Below are positions 6,192-6,254 of a stretch of 6,254 nucleotides of DNA, in pieces; position 1 is the first letter of the stretch, and the number at the start of each line of letters is the position of its first letter. The position numbers and the translations under genes are program-made. Below the pieces are notes generated by a model. It ran no database searches. It had not been told where the DNA came from and saw nothing but the letters and a program-made list of their open reading frames with translations. Source of the DNA: Fidelibacterota bacterium (GTDB lineage Bacteria; Fidelibacterota; Fidelibacteria; Fidelibacterales; Fidelibacteraceae); the NCBI GenBank assembly GCA_030596185.1, contig JAUVKP010000074.1, forward strand, positions 1 through 6,254, read 5' to 3'.

Positions 6192-6254
6192 AAACTGACT
6201 TTTTACTAAAATATACCCCTTGTGTGAGACACAAATTCAAGCCGCAAATTATTA

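Noticed and set aside
6175..6212. TTGACT (6175-6180) and TAAAAT (6207-6212) as a promoter leaving the window to the right
   Set aside because: The spacing is 26 bases, far from the usual 16-18, and the TTGACT is part of the terminator stem.

Overview
The window reads as bacterial chromosome of moderate to low GC. It has compact, head-to-tail genes and recognisable Shine-Dalgarno sequences. The coding style and an anaerobe-type small ferredoxin suggest a Gram-negative anaerobe or a related environmental lineage. The clear ribosome-binding sites argue mildly against a typical Bacteroidetes genome. No gene here fixes the phylum.

About 92 percent of the window is one minus-strand gene cluster, read from right to left. 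It begins with a Nudix hydrolase of the ADP-ribose/ADP-sugar pyrophosphatase type (5733 to 5164). Next come a full-length glycogen branching enzyme GlgB (5180 to 3003), a GT-B fold glycosyltransferase with MurG/GT28-like motifs (3001 to 1910), and a membrane-anchored family 2 glycosyltransferase (1919 to 753). Last is an integral membrane protein of the lysylphosphatidylglycerol synthase transmembrane / UPF0104 family, cut by the window edge (749 to 1). Every junction overlaps or is separated by at most 3 bases, so this is almost certainly a translationally coupled operon.

To the right is an AT-rich divergent intergenic region (5734 to 5981). It holds a perfect 14-bp-arm palindrome of a dispersed-repeat type and candidate promoters in both directions. 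It is followed by a 58-residue plus-strand iron-sulfur protein gene (5982 to 6158) with a strong ribosome-binding site and a weak hairpin terminator. The last 60 bases hold only a short inverted repeat.

As a working model, GlgB makes alpha-1,6 branches in an alpha-1,4-glucan, and the Nudix enzyme may control ADP-sugar levels. The two glycosyltransferases and the membrane protein look like a glycolipid or surface-glycan assembly set. No glycogen synthase or ADP-glucose pyrophosphorylase gene is in the window. Whether the two halves of the operon serve one pathway is therefore open. I see no transposase, phage gene, CRISPR array, tRNA or rRNA.
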